The position numbers were made by a program, and so were the translations under genes. From NCBI GenBank assembly GCA_947258785.1, contig CAMYJT010000011.1:62001-126000 (forward strand): 64,000 nt of DNA, read 5' to 3'. This DNA comes from an uncultured Gammaproteobacteria bacterium (GTDB taxonomy: Bacteria > Pseudomonadota > Gammaproteobacteria > Arenicellales > JAANXG01). Below, piece after piece: positions 26,405 to 34,204 of the stretch; within the stretch, counting starts at the first letter, position 1, and the number at the start of each line of letters is the position of its first letter. Below the pieces are notes generated by a model. It had not been told where the DNA came from. It made no database searches and saw nothing but the letters and a program-made list of their open reading frames with translations.

Positions 26405-26660
26405 ATTTTACCAAGGATCCCGGATGATGACGAAGGGACTTGTCCTGCGCGCAGTCGCAGGGTCGGGCGGCTGTGCGCCGCGCTGGAACGTAACGCATAG
26501 CCAGCTATGAGTTGAGCCAAGCGCAAGCGCGTGTGTTCGAGACCAAGCCAGCGCCGGGATAGGCGCGTACCCGGGTACCAACTGTGACACCGAACTTGCA
26601 TGGAATCCCCAACTCAAACAAGGTGTTGGGGGGTTATCATTGTGGCCTTGGTGCAATATG
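26405..26660 (-). repeat. MITE-like dispersed repeat, copy 1
   Basis: About 256 bp, reverse orientation. The outer end GCATATTGCACCAAGG is at 26646-26661 (minus strand). An internal core CTATCCCGGCGCTGGC plus a GGTCTCGAAC block follows, then CGTTCCAGCGCGGC, and a partner end with CATCATCCGGGATCCTTGG near 26405-26430. The copy at 42.2 kb has the same order of blocks. There is no transposase, and the translated frames are not proteins. It lies between the unit-1 operators and the dihaem cytochrome gene. Confidence 0.65.
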
Positions 26661-26687
26661 CGGGCTAGGCCGCCCCCAGAGGTATCA

Positions 26688-27434
26688 TTACTCCGGTAGG
26701 GTTTGCGTGTAAGCAAGGACGTCAACGTGGTCCTGGGTGGTGAAAGCGAGCATCGATATCATATCCACTTCCGGCTGTCCCATGCGGATCTTGTGCAGCG
26801 TCCTCCATGGGTTTCGATTCGCGACACTACCCACGTACACCGGATCCTCGGTGGTACTGAAGTTCAGGAATTTGCCGTCCACGCCATGACATCGCGCGCA
26901 GATTGTCTGGTAAATCCGCGCACCTTTCAAACGGTCACCGCTGGCCCTGCGGGTTTTGCGGTCGATGTATTGATCCATGTCAATCTGGCCGCTGGCGACA
27001 AAGTGCGCCAGGTCCGTCATTGCCTGTTCGGGAATGCGCCCGCCCAAACGGTGGGTACTATTTTTCAGAACAGCGACGATCGACGGCAACGAGGCATAGG
27101 TCATATTGCGTATTCCCGTGATACCCTGGCTTTGCCGGTTTACTGCATCGCCCCCCCAGTCGCCTTTATAATCCCAACCGTGGCACGCAGGACAGCGCCA
27201 ACTGGCGGCACCCTGCTCACCGATTCCGGTATATCCGGGATGCGTAATCGACGGCCCCGGTGCTCCGAGGTGCGTGTACCAGTTGTCGTACAACAGCCCT
27301 CCCCGACTGATATGTAGCAGATGCCCGACATCGTGGTCTGCACGGGCATTCAGGGAACCGAAAACACCTAGTGTCGCTAAGAAGATAAGGTACGTACCGA
27401 GAAGTGGCACTACCCGGTCGTAATTTTTTCGCAT
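26688..27434 (-). CDS. Exported dihaem cytochrome c
   Basis: A 248-residue protein with a signal or anchor helix (VVPLLGTYLIFLATLGVFGSL) and two CXXCH motifs (CPACH near residue 85, CARCH near residue 180). It therefore has two cytochrome-c domains in tandem; the second ends with the typical MGQPEVDMISMLAFTTQDHVDVLAYTQTLP helix carrying Met residues for ligation. ATG 27434 is preceded by AAGGAGC. It is probably a soluble or tethered electron shuttle between the tetrahaem protein or Mo complex and a terminal partner. It is expressed with the membrane protein 102 bp upstream, from the sigma-54 promoter at 28039-28054. Confidence 0.85.
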   Translation of the reverse strand: MRKNYDRVVPLLGTYLIFLATLGVFGSLNARADHDVGHLLHISRGGLLYDNWYTHLGAPGPSITHPGYTGIGEQGAASWRCPACHGWDYKGDWGGDAVNRQSQGITGIRNMTYASLPSIVAVLKNSTHRLGGRIPEQAMTDLAHFVASGQIDMDQYIDRKTRRASGDRLKGARIYQTICARCHGVDGKFLNFSTTEDPVYVGSVANRNPWRTLHKIRMGQPEVDMISMLAFTTQDHVDVLAYTQTLPE

Positions 27435-27536
27435 TTTGTGCTCCTTATGATCCACCTTCATACCATCTACAGGAAATTTTGTAATTGATTTGTAAAGCAC
27501 TATCACATAATGCATCAATTCGTGCCCGGAAAGTGA

Positions 27537-27989
27537 CTACCCTCCTCGCACATCAACAGCAAATCGGTTTGGGAATATCAGCACCCGGTGGCGCATACGT
27601 TTGGGCATATGGCTAATCACCGCACCAATCAAAAGGATCATCACGAGCAACGGTACGCGCGCCTCCCAAAATACCGGAATCAGAGCGAGGATAACGACTT
27701 TGATGAGGGCCGCCAGGCCCCGGACTTGGCCGAGTACGGCGGCACCCGAGCGCAGATCGGCCGTCAAGAGCAGCACCCCGGTAACAACAGACCCCCACAG
27801 CCAAGGCAACAACACCGTCACCGGTTGCGCGAAGATGAAACCGCCCAGCAGCGTGCCGGTGGTGACGATGTGCCCCGTGCGCAACAGCGTGCACACAAAC
27901 CGCCAGCACGGAAAGCCGTGCCGCTCAGCGGGCGAGGGCTGAGGCGTGGCGTTACGGAAGGCCCGGCGATAAACAGTGCTGAGGTTCAA
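27537..27989 (-). CDS. Small membrane protein of the respiratory regulon
   Basis: A 150-residue protein with about four transmembrane helices (HIVTTGTLLGGFIFAQPVTV, WLWGSVVTGVLLLT, ALIKVVILALIPVFW, LLVMILLIGAVISHMP). Conserved-looking His residues (GHIVTTG, SHMPKRMRHR) resemble those of small cytochrome-b-like or CopD-like membrane proteins, but I do not recognise a named family and haem binding is only a possibility. It is the first gene after the 28.04-kb sigma-54 promoter and precedes the dihaem cytochrome; a quinone- or haem-linked anchor role would fit. Confidence 0.65.
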   Translation of the reverse strand: MNLSTVYRRAFRNATPQPSPAERHGFPCWRFVCTLLRTGHIVTTGTLLGGFIFAQPVTVLLPWLWGSVVTGVLLLTADLRSGAAVLGQVRGLAALIKVVILALIPVFWEARVPLLVMILLIGAVISHMPKRMRHRVLIFPNRFAVDVRGG

Positions 27990-28038
27990 TTGTGTAGGCG
28001 GCGCGCCATCGGGTTACGGTGCTTACCCAACATTCCTT

Positions 28039-28054
28039 AGCAATATCTGATCCA
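28039..28054 (-). promoter_or_regulatory. Sigma-54 (-24/-12) promoter of the membrane protein-dihaem cytochrome unit
   Basis: The minus strand reads TGGATCAGATATTGCT, with a -24 GG and -12 GC at the right spacing and an AGATATTGC core that resembles the GGATATTGC of the 18.3-kb promoter. It is 50 bp before the 27989 start. Confidence 0.75.
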
Positions 28055-28130
28055 CCGGCGCGTCCACGCCACCCGACGCAGGATTTCATTGGCCCGGCCC
28101 GGTGCCTCCGGCTTTACTCGCCCCGCAGGG

Positions 28131-28189
28131 GTTACATATTCGTAACCTGGAGTTGTGATGGGTCGGCGCTGCGTTACTGGTCGGTAACG
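28131..28189. promoter_or_regulatory. Pair of GTTAC-N6-GTAAC palindromes (activator site, unit 3)
   Basis: GTTACATATTCGTAAC at 28131-28146 and CGTTACTGGTCGGTAACG at 28172-28189 have centres 42 bp apart, exactly as at 18.4 kb. The N6 sequences differ between all sites while the arms are kept, which marks the arms as the recognised part. Confidence 0.75.
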
Positions 28190-28385
28190 TAAACCCGGAC
28201 CAAGCGACACACCGGGACACGCAGCGGAATCACCGGCCTGCCACCCCTCGAGCGCTTCAGAGCGGCCGCTAAACGCGGCTGGCATGGTTCTTGTTTAATA
28301 CCGTGTAAGGCGGTCCTCGAGCCGGCCGTGCGGCCCGGTTGATCCGGGGCGTGCACCATTGGAAGTGTCGCCGCGAGGAGGAATC

Positions 28386-28782
28386 ATGCTTGGAAGAACA
28401 CGATTGGCGCTCACTTTGCGCGATCCTGGCCTCGCTGGCGACGGCGGGTCTGGCAGCCCAGGTCGACCAACTGCGACGGTGAGTGCAGAAGCTCGTTTCC
28501 CCGCCGTTGACGCTGATGTTCGAATCGGCCGACCGGTATTTACGCGAGCGTCGTGCGCTCGAGTCCTTGAAGCGGGTCGTGCGGGCCTACCGCAACAATC
28601 TCACCTTGATCGGCAAGCTGATCGCGATGCAACGCTCGGCGCAACCGGTCGACCAGTCGATCAAACTCTTCGAGGCAGCGGGCCGCGGCGGTCTCGCGCA
28701 CTTGCGTGGCGCGGGGGCGTATCTGCTCGGGCCGACCGCGCGCCAGCTGGAAAGCCGATGCCGTCGAGGCGCCGGAGGGTAG
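28386..28782 (+). pseudogene. Decayed copy of the sensor-domain protein (18537-19451 family)
   Basis: After AGGAGGAATC an ATG opens MLGRTRLALTL; a one-base shift then gives a good signal-peptide end (AILASLATAGLAAQVDQLRR), closed by TGA at 28480-28482. In that same frame, directly after the stop, the sequence continues as ESADRYLRERRALESLKRVV, then RAYRNNLTLIGKLIAMQRS. This matches the end of the 18537-19451 protein (RAYRDHLDLIERLIAMQRS). The two sensor motifs (IHNFKNYVLR) are missing. So a signal peptide and C-terminus survive with a frameshift, a stop and a large internal deletion. Confidence 0.7.
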
Positions 28783-28981
28783 TGCTCAGTGCATGGGTCG
28801 TCGCGGTATCCTGGAGCGGCGCAAACACAGGCCAAGCCCCTGCCGGAGCACAGCGGTTTGCTCCGCGCGTACGGCGTGAAGTCCGGTCTTCGGGCCGGCG
28901 TTGTTTGCCGGATGGTATTTGGTCCTTCGTTCCCTCCGCCGGGCACGCGGCGCGGACGAAGCGGCCCGAGCTGAAGCCGCG

Positions 28982-29461
28982 ATGATGCGGGACCCCTATC
29001 CCATTCTGGAGTTCGAGCGTGGCGACGATCCGGCTGGTGTTCTGATTCCGATGTCGATGCGTATGAAGCTGGACCTGGCCGGCTGCCGGATCAGCCTGGA
29101 CGATTGGCAGGCGCTGCCGCCGGCCAACCGCCACGAGCTTCGCGCCGGCGTCGTCGACACGGAACTCGGATTGACCGAGTTCAAGCGTAAGCTGAACAAC
29201 GCGCTGCGGGCGGCGAATCGCAATCAACCGCTGCCGCTGCCGGACTTCGAGTTAATGGAGATCCGCCTGTGGAAGGATCACTGCCAGATCCCCACGGTGG
29301 TCAGTCAGATTGCAGAGCAGCTGAACGTTCAGCTCGACTGGCCGAGCCTGGATATGTTTGCGCGTTACGCGTTCTGGTCACTGGCGAGGAAGGGCCGGGC
29401 GCAGCGCTTTCTCTCCGTCCACAAGCATTTCTGCGGCACCGAGTCCGTGTTGCGGTCTTGA
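28982..29461 (+). CDS. Nitrate-reductase-associated-like protein (PF09655-like)
   Basis: A 159-residue soluble protein. LIPMSMRMKLDLAGCRISLDDW followed by LPPANRHELRAGVV, then IPTVVSQIAEQLNVQLDWPS and YAFWSLARKGRAQRFLSVHKHF, is the pattern I know from the 'conserved nitrate reductase-associated protein' family. Its biochemical role is not established. ATG 28982/28985 is a weak choice; the frame is open further upstream with a hydrophobic run (PALFAGWYLVLRSLRRARG) that may be the end of something lost. No nitrate reductase lies in the window, so its neighbourhood with a molybdoenzyme island is notable. Confidence 0.6.
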   Translation: MMRDPYPILEFERGDDPAGVLIPMSMRMKLDLAGCRISLDDWQALPPANRHELRAGVVDTELGLTEFKRKLNNALRAANRNQPLPLPDFELMEIRLWKDHCQIPTVVSQIAEQLNVQLDWPSLDMFARYAFWSLARKGRAQRFLSVHKHFCGTESVLRS

Positions 29462-29486
29462 GCACCGGCCCGGGAGCGGCGTGCTT

Positions 29487-30440
29487 CTAGCCTGTGCTTT
29501 CGATGCGCGCCAGCACCCGCAGGTGTTCCGCGACACACTGAGGCAGGGCGTTCAGATCGTAGCCGCCTTCGAGCATCGAAATCAGTATGCCGCTCGCGTG
29601 TCGCTCGGCAGCCTCCATCATGCGCTCGGTCATCCAGCCGTAGAATCCGGTGCTGAGTTCGATCTGCGCCAGCGGATCCGCGTGGTGGGCGTCGAACCCC
29701 GCCGAGATCAACACCGCCTCGGGCTTGAACGTGTCGATTCCAGGCAGCACGCGGTCTTTGAAGGCTTGCCGGTAGTCGTCGTCGGAAGCCCCGGCCGGCA
29801 TGGGGCAGTTCAGGGTTGCCCCACGCCCGGAGCCCCGGCCGGTTTCGGAATACGCGCCGGTGCCGGGATAGTAGGGGTACTGGTGCAGGCTGACGTACAG
29901 CACCGAGGGGTCCTCCTCAAAGCTGTGTTGCGTGCCGTTGCCGTGATGCACGTCCCAGTCGAGAATCAGAATCTTCGCCAGCCCGTACCGGTTTTGCAGA
30001 TATCGCGCGGTGATGGCGACGTTGTTGAACAGACAAAACCCCAGCGCCATGCTCAACTCTGCGTGGTGCCCCGGGGGCCGCAGCAGCGCAAACCCATTGG
30101 TCAATTCACGGTTGACGATGCGGTCGGCCAGGGCCAACGCACCCCCCGCAGCCAACACCGCGACGTCGAACGAGTCCCTGCTCACACCAACGTCCGGCGT
30201 GTCGATGTACGGCAGACCGCGGGCGATGTCCGCCGCGGTCCGATCGATGTACCGATCGCTGTGCGTGGTCTCCAGCCACTCGCGCTCGGCACGGCGGGGG
30301 GCGACCCGTGTCAGCCCGGCAAACCAGGGCTGATGCTGCAGATGATCCATGGTGGCGATCAACCGCTCCCGCCGTTCCGGATGACCGGCACCCGGGTCGT
30401 GGTCCAGAAATCTTTCGTCGTACAGGAATCCGCTGGTCAT
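29487..30440 (-). CDS. Histone deacetylase/acetylpolyamine amidohydrolase family protein
   Basis: A 317-residue Zn-dependent deacetylase-fold enzyme. GHPERRERL is the N-terminal loop, RPPGHHA holds the catalytic His pair, FCLFNNVAI and DWDVHHGNGTQ carry Asp/His zinc ligands, YPYYPGTG is the substrate loop, ISAGFDAHHADPL gives the third zinc Asp, and LEGGYDL completes the pocket. All key residues are present, so it should remove acyl groups from lysines, polyamines or other amides in the cytoplasm. It converges with the upstream plus-strand gene. Confidence 0.92.
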   Translation of the reverse strand: MTSGFLYDERFLDHDPGAGHPERRERLIATMDHLQHQPWFAGLTRVAPRRAEREWLETTHSDRYIDRTAADIARGLPYIDTPDVGVSRDSFDVAVLAAGGALALADRIVNRELTNGFALLRPPGHHAELSMALGFCLFNNVAITARYLQNRYGLAKILILDWDVHHGNGTQHSFEEDPSVLYVSLHQYPYYPGTGAYSETGRGSGRGATLNCPMPAGASDDDYRQAFKDRVLPGIDTFKPEAVLISAGFDAHHADPLAQIELSTGFYGWMTERMMEAAERHASGILISMLEGGYDLNALPQCVAEHLRVLARIESTG

Positions 30441-30586
30441 GCGCCGCCCTCCGTCCTACTGGTCCGCCGCCACCGCCGGACGGCGGTCGGGACAAGATTA
30501 TACGACAGACGCGGGCGGGCACCGGACGGCTCGCCGGTGGCGGTGAGTGTGCCGCAGTCAATCGCCGGCAGAGTGTGCGCATCGCC

Positions 30587-30892
30587 TCAGCGTTCGAGGC
30601 GTTCCACCAACCGCTCCAGCTGTTGGGCGACCGCATCCCAAACCGCCATCGGGCCAGCTTTTTCGATTTCCTGTTCCTGCCAGCGGTTCAGGGATGTCAA
30701 CCTCAACCGCTTGAGTTTGCCGGCAAGCGTGTCGCGTTGTTGCGCAAGCTCGACCAGTTCTGTGTCTACATCCGTCTGCCGATTTCGGTCACGGGCCCCT
30801 TCGCGGGCGCGGCCCAACAGCTCATCGATGTGTTTGAGGTGCGATTCACGTTGCCGGACTTGCTGTTCGATCAATTGATTGAGATTGGTCAT
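30587..30892 (-). CDS. Small coiled-coil hypothetical protein
   Basis: A 101-residue, highly charged, helical protein (LIEQQVRQRESHLKHIDELL, LVELAQQRDTLAGKLKRL, QQLERLVERLER). Heptad-like leucines suggest a coiled coil along the whole length. I do not recognise a family. It lies 146 bp upstream of the deacetylase gene on the same strand and could be cotranscribed. Confidence 0.6.
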   Translation of the reverse strand: MTNLNQLIEQQVRQRESHLKHIDELLGRAREGARDRNRQTDVDTELVELAQQRDTLAGKLKRLRLTSLNRWQEQEIEKAGPMAVWDAVAQQLERLVERLER

Positions 30893-31448
30893 TTTCCTCT
30901 CCCGCGCAGGCCACTAACGACTCTAACGCAGATCCGCCGGCCTGACTTTGCGGCACGTCAAGCATCCAAACGAAAATCAAGCGCCATCGATCCGGCCGGC
31001 AGACCGAAAATTCGCAGGCAGGCAGTCGTAAAACCCCGTATAACGCGAATCCATCGGCGCGTGAACACAAGAAAACTTCGTCGGCGGACGGCATAGAAAT
31101 TCCGCTATCAACTGCGGGCCGTTGGCCGGAGGCTCAGGGGGCAACGGCGCCAGGACCCCGCGGCCAAGGTCTACACCGACAGCGATATACGTCGAGACCA
31201 GCCCGCCGCCGGACGGGGAAGATCCGCCTGCTTGTCACCGGTTACGAAGCGCTCCCGCCGCCGCAGTCAAAATTTTCCGAGCTTCAATGAGTCTAACTGT
31301 GACTGGGTACCGAAGACTGAGGACTTCGCTCGAACTGCTTGCCGTACACGAGCAATACAGTATTGCGCCGGTACCGGAGGCGGACGTGGTGGGAGCGATC
31401 AGGCGCCGAGCTTGATTCTGATATTGAACCGAGGAGGAGGTACCGAGC
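30893..31448. other. 556-bp gap without a supported gene
   Basis: Short frames are present on both strands but none has a protein-like composition or a good ribosome site, except the site of the next gene (GAGGAGGAGG at 31434-31443). No remnant of the missing N-terminal haem domain of the peroxidase-like gene could be found here. I see no repeat or promoter I can defend. Confidence 0.5.
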
Positions 31449-32330
31449 ATGAACAGCTGCACTGAGAAACGCTGGCGGGCTTCGGCGCACAACGTCGCCT
31501 ACCAGACTCAGCTGTTTCACGATGGCCGGGAGAACAGCTTGGAAAACCAGGTGTGGGGCCCGCTTTTGGCCAAGAACGAGATGGCCAATCCGTCGATCGG
31601 CTTTGTGATTGACAAACTCAAGCACTTGCCTGATTACCGAGGGCGCTTTGAGCGCACCTTCGGGGGGAGCCCACCGACCGTCGAGACCATCGGCATGGCC
31701 CTGGCCAGTTACGAGCGCGTGCTGCTCTCGGGCGCCTCAGCCTTCGACCGCTGGCGCTATGGGAATCAAAGCGATGCGCTGAGCGGCAGCGCCGAGCGCG
31801 GTTATCGATTATTCACCGGTGCGGCCCGCTGTAACGGTTGTCACACCGTCGGCGACGATCACGCACTCTTCACCGACCACCGGCTGCACAACACCGGTGT
31901 TGGTTACGCCGCGTCCATGCGCGACAATTCGGGTGTACGGAAAGTGCTTGTCGCCCCTGGTGTTTATCTGGAGATCAACCGACAAGCGGTCGCTGACGCC
32001 TCGGAACCGCGCCCCAACGACCTGGGGCGCTATGAAATCACACAGGATCCGGCAGACCGTTGGCAATACAAAACACCGGGTTTGCGCAACGTGGCCCTGA
32101 CCGCACCCTACATGCACGACGGGTCGCTGCCGACCTTGCGCGATGTCGTCCGGTTCTACAATCGGGGCGGTGTTCCCAATGAAGGCCTGGATCCGATGAT
32201 TCGTCCGCTGGGGCTCACTGAGACGGACGTCGATGATCTCGTGGCGTTTCTCGAGTCCCTGACCGGTGGCAACGTCGACGTCCTCGTGTCGGACGCATTT
32301 GCCGCTCCCATCGGTGATACCGGAGATTAG
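31449..32330 (+). CDS. MauG/cytochrome c peroxidase-family protein lacking its N-terminal haem domain
   Basis: A 293-residue protein that begins in the middle of the usual dihaem peroxidase fold. AHNVAYQTQLFHDGRENSLE corresponds to the 'NVA....FWDGRA.SLE' stretch that normally follows the first haem domain. Only one CXXCH (CNGCH) remains, with the second-domain blocks YKTPGLRNVALTAPYMHDGS, LRDVVRFYNRGG and LTETDVDDLVAFLESLTG. No signal peptide is visible, so export is doubtful. A very strong ribosome site precedes ATG 31449. It is either a truncated relic that kept a start or an unusual one-haem form; peroxidase activity is unlikely without the first haem. Confidence 0.75.
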   Translation: MNSCTEKRWRASAHNVAYQTQLFHDGRENSLENQVWGPLLAKNEMANPSIGFVIDKLKHLPDYRGRFERTFGGSPPTVETIGMALASYERVLLSGASAFDRWRYGNQSDALSGSAERGYRLFTGAARCNGCHTVGDDHALFTDHRLHNTGVGYAASMRDNSGVRKVLVAPGVYLEINRQAVADASEPRPNDLGRYEITQDPADRWQYKTPGLRNVALTAPYMHDGSLPTLRDVVRFYNRGGVPNEGLDPMIRPLGLTETDVDDLVAFLESLTGGNVDVLVSDAFAAPIGDTGD

Positions 32331-32411
32331 CGCGGGTCTTGCAGGCGGCTCGGATCCTGTTTCCTATACCGCTACCGTGCCCGGCCTCGGGGAAAGCCAA
32401 CGAGGGACGCC

Positions 32412-33158
32412 TTATACCAGGCTGCGGGTGAGCGCGGCCGTGGCCAGCGCCATGAGCAGGATCAGCGTGAAGCGGCGGAACGCATCCGGTGTAGTGCGCA
32501 GGAAGCGGCGGCGGCCCACATAGATGCCGAAGATCAGCGGCGCCAGGCTGAGTCCCAGCAGCAGGAAGACTTCACGGGAGAACAACCCGTAGAAAGCCCC
32601 CAGCGTGCACGCGTAGGCATTGCTCAACATGAGGTAGGTCACCGCGGTAGCGCGCACCGTTGCCGCAGGCACCCCGGTGGACAGTGAATATGCGACCACC
32701 GGCAGACCGCCGACCGCCCCGACGCCGTTGGCAACGCCCGAGACCAGTCCCGTGGTCAGCGACCCTTGGGGTTCGTTCGCGCGCCACGCGCTACCGCGCC
32801 AGATCAGCACGCTGGCGAGCAACACAATCGACGCGATTACCGCGCGCACAGCGTCGGCAGGCGCCTCGGTCAGCAGCCACAGGCCCAACGGCGTGCCGGC
32901 AACCATGCCGGCGCCCAACGCGACGACCAGTCGCCGGGATACGGCGTGCCAGGTCCCGGGGAGCATGTGAACGCTTGCGGCGATCTCGATCAACAAGGCG
33001 AGCGGAACCAGCAGTTTCGGTGACACCAGCAGTCCACCGGCGGTGACGATCACGGCGGCTGATCCGAAGCCGCTGTAACCGCGAATGATGGCGGCCAGAA
33101 AGACCGCCAGGAGCAGCCACGCGGCGCCAACAACAGAAATGTCCAGCGAGTTAATCAA
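32412..33158 (-). CDS. TauE/SafE-family permease
   Basis: A 248-residue membrane protein with about eight helices. It has the TauE/SafE N-terminus (LAAIIRGYSGFGSAAVIVTAGGLL), a second-half repeat (LVSGVANGVGAVGGLPVVAYSL) and the end FLRTTPDAFRRFTLILLMALA. The family exports sulfite, sulfoacetate or other organic anions; the substrate here is unknown. It is divergent, 18 bp apart, from the dehydratase-like gene. Confidence 0.88.
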   Translation of the reverse strand: MINSLDISVVGAAWLLLAVFLAAIIRGYSGFGSAAVIVTAGGLLVSPKLLVPLALLIEIAASVHMLPGTWHAVSRRLVVALGAGMVAGTPLGLWLLTEAPADAVRAVIASIVLLASVLIWRGSAWRANEPQGSLTTGLVSGVANGVGAVGGLPVVAYSLSTGVPAATVRATAVTYLMLSNAYACTLGAFYGLFSREVFLLLGLSLAPLIFGIYVGRRRFLRTTPDAFRRFTLILLMALATAALTRSLV

Positions 33159-33176
33159 GGATGGGTAGCCGGTTGC

Positions 33177-34178
33177 ATGAAGGTCAGCGACGATGCGAAC
33201 ATTCTAACAAGCGCCATGACCTTGACACCCATGCCCACCCTGCACGACATCGTCGCCGCCCGGCGCCACGTGTACCGGTATCTGCATCCCACTCCACTGT
33301 ACCGTTACGGTGGTCTGAGCCGAATGATCGGCGCGGAAGTCTGGGTGAAGCACGAGAACCACCAGCCCATAGGGGCCTTCAAGGTCCGTGGCGGTCTCAA
33401 TCTGGCGGCCGGCCTGACGGCGGCAGAGCGTCGGGCGGGCCTGTTCACCGCGTCGACCGGCAACCACGGGCAGAGCATCGCGTTCAGTGCCGATCTAAAC
33501 GGCATCAAAGCGACCATCGCCGTGCCCGAGGGCGCCAACCCGGCGAAAGTAGCGGCCATGCGCGACTTGAATGCCGAGGTGATCGTGCACGGGGCAGACT
33601 TTGACAGCGCCCGCGAATGGATTATGGGCGAGGCCGAGGCCCGCAGCGGCCGGTACGTGGGGCCCACCGAGGGCCCGCTGATCTGCGGCGTTGGCACCTA
33701 CGGACTGGAAATCATGGAACAACTGCCGGATGTCCAGACGATCATCGTGCCGGTGGGGGCGGGCAGCGGTGCCTGTGGGACGAGTATCGCGGCCAAGGGC
33801 ATCAATCCCCACGTTGAGGTGATTGCCGCTCAGTCGGCGCAGGCGCCGGCCATGCAGTTGAGTTGGCAGTCCGGCAAGATGGTCACCGCAGCCATGGACA
33901 CCTTCGCGGAGGGCGTCGCTACGCGGGTGCCTTTCGCGAACACCCAGCGCATCATGCGTGAGTACCTGGATGACTTCGTACTGGTCGACGACGGCGCCAT
34001 CCGGCGGGCCGTTGTCCTACTGCTGGAGCACACCCGCAACCTGGCCGAAGGCGCGGGGGCGGTGTCGTTGGCAGCGGCGCTGCAGCTGCGGGACCGACTG
34101 GCGGGCCGGAAGCTCGTGCTGGTGTTGAGCGGCGGCAATCTGTCGATGGATCAACTGCGCGACATTCTGGCCGATTGA
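33177..34178 (+). CDS. Threonine/serine dehydratase-like PLP enzyme
   Basis: A 333-residue fold-type II PLP enzyme. The Schiff-base Lys is in PIGAFKVRGG, STGNHGQSIAF binds the substrate carboxylate, VPVGAGSGACG is the phosphate-binding glycine loop, and LVLSGGNLSMDQL places the residue near the pyridine N. It lacks the C-terminal ACT domain of biosynthetic IlvA, so it belongs to the short catabolic/serine racemase-like group. It would deaminate threonine or serine to a 2-oxo acid. The start is given at 33177; ATG 33216 (MTLTPMPTLHD) is an alternative. Confidence 0.85.
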   Translation: MKVSDDANILTSAMTLTPMPTLHDIVAARRHVYRYLHPTPLYRYGGLSRMIGAEVWVKHENHQPIGAFKVRGGLNLAAGLTAAERRAGLFTASTGNHGQSIAFSADLNGIKATIAVPEGANPAKVAAMRDLNAEVIVHGADFDSAREWIMGEAEARSGRYVGPTEGPLICGVGTYGLEIMEQLPDVQTIIVPVGAGSGACGTSIAAKGINPHVEVIAAQSAQAPAMQLSWQSGKMVTAAMDTFAEGVATRVPFANTQRIMREYLDDFVLVDDGAIRRAVVLLLEHTRNLAEGAGAVSLAAALQLRDRLAGRKLVLVLSGGNLSMDQLRDILAD

Positions 34179-34204
34179 GCGTCCCTGGACGGCGCGGCGC
34201 GCCA

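Noticed and set aside
26113-26601. Open frames in the repeat copies (also 42249-42617) that look alike
   Set aside because: The similarity comes from the shared repeat DNA, appears in more than one frame, and has no start site or domain.
28359-28985. 209-codon plus-strand frame
   Set aside because: It runs across the decayed sensor gene in the wrong frame and is Arg/Pro-rich; the pseudogene reading explains the region better.
31425-31445. GATATTGAACCGAGG, similar to the repeat end GATATTGCACCAAGG
   Set aside because: Two mismatches, no repeat body, and it overlaps the ribosome site of the next gene; kept out of the repeat family.
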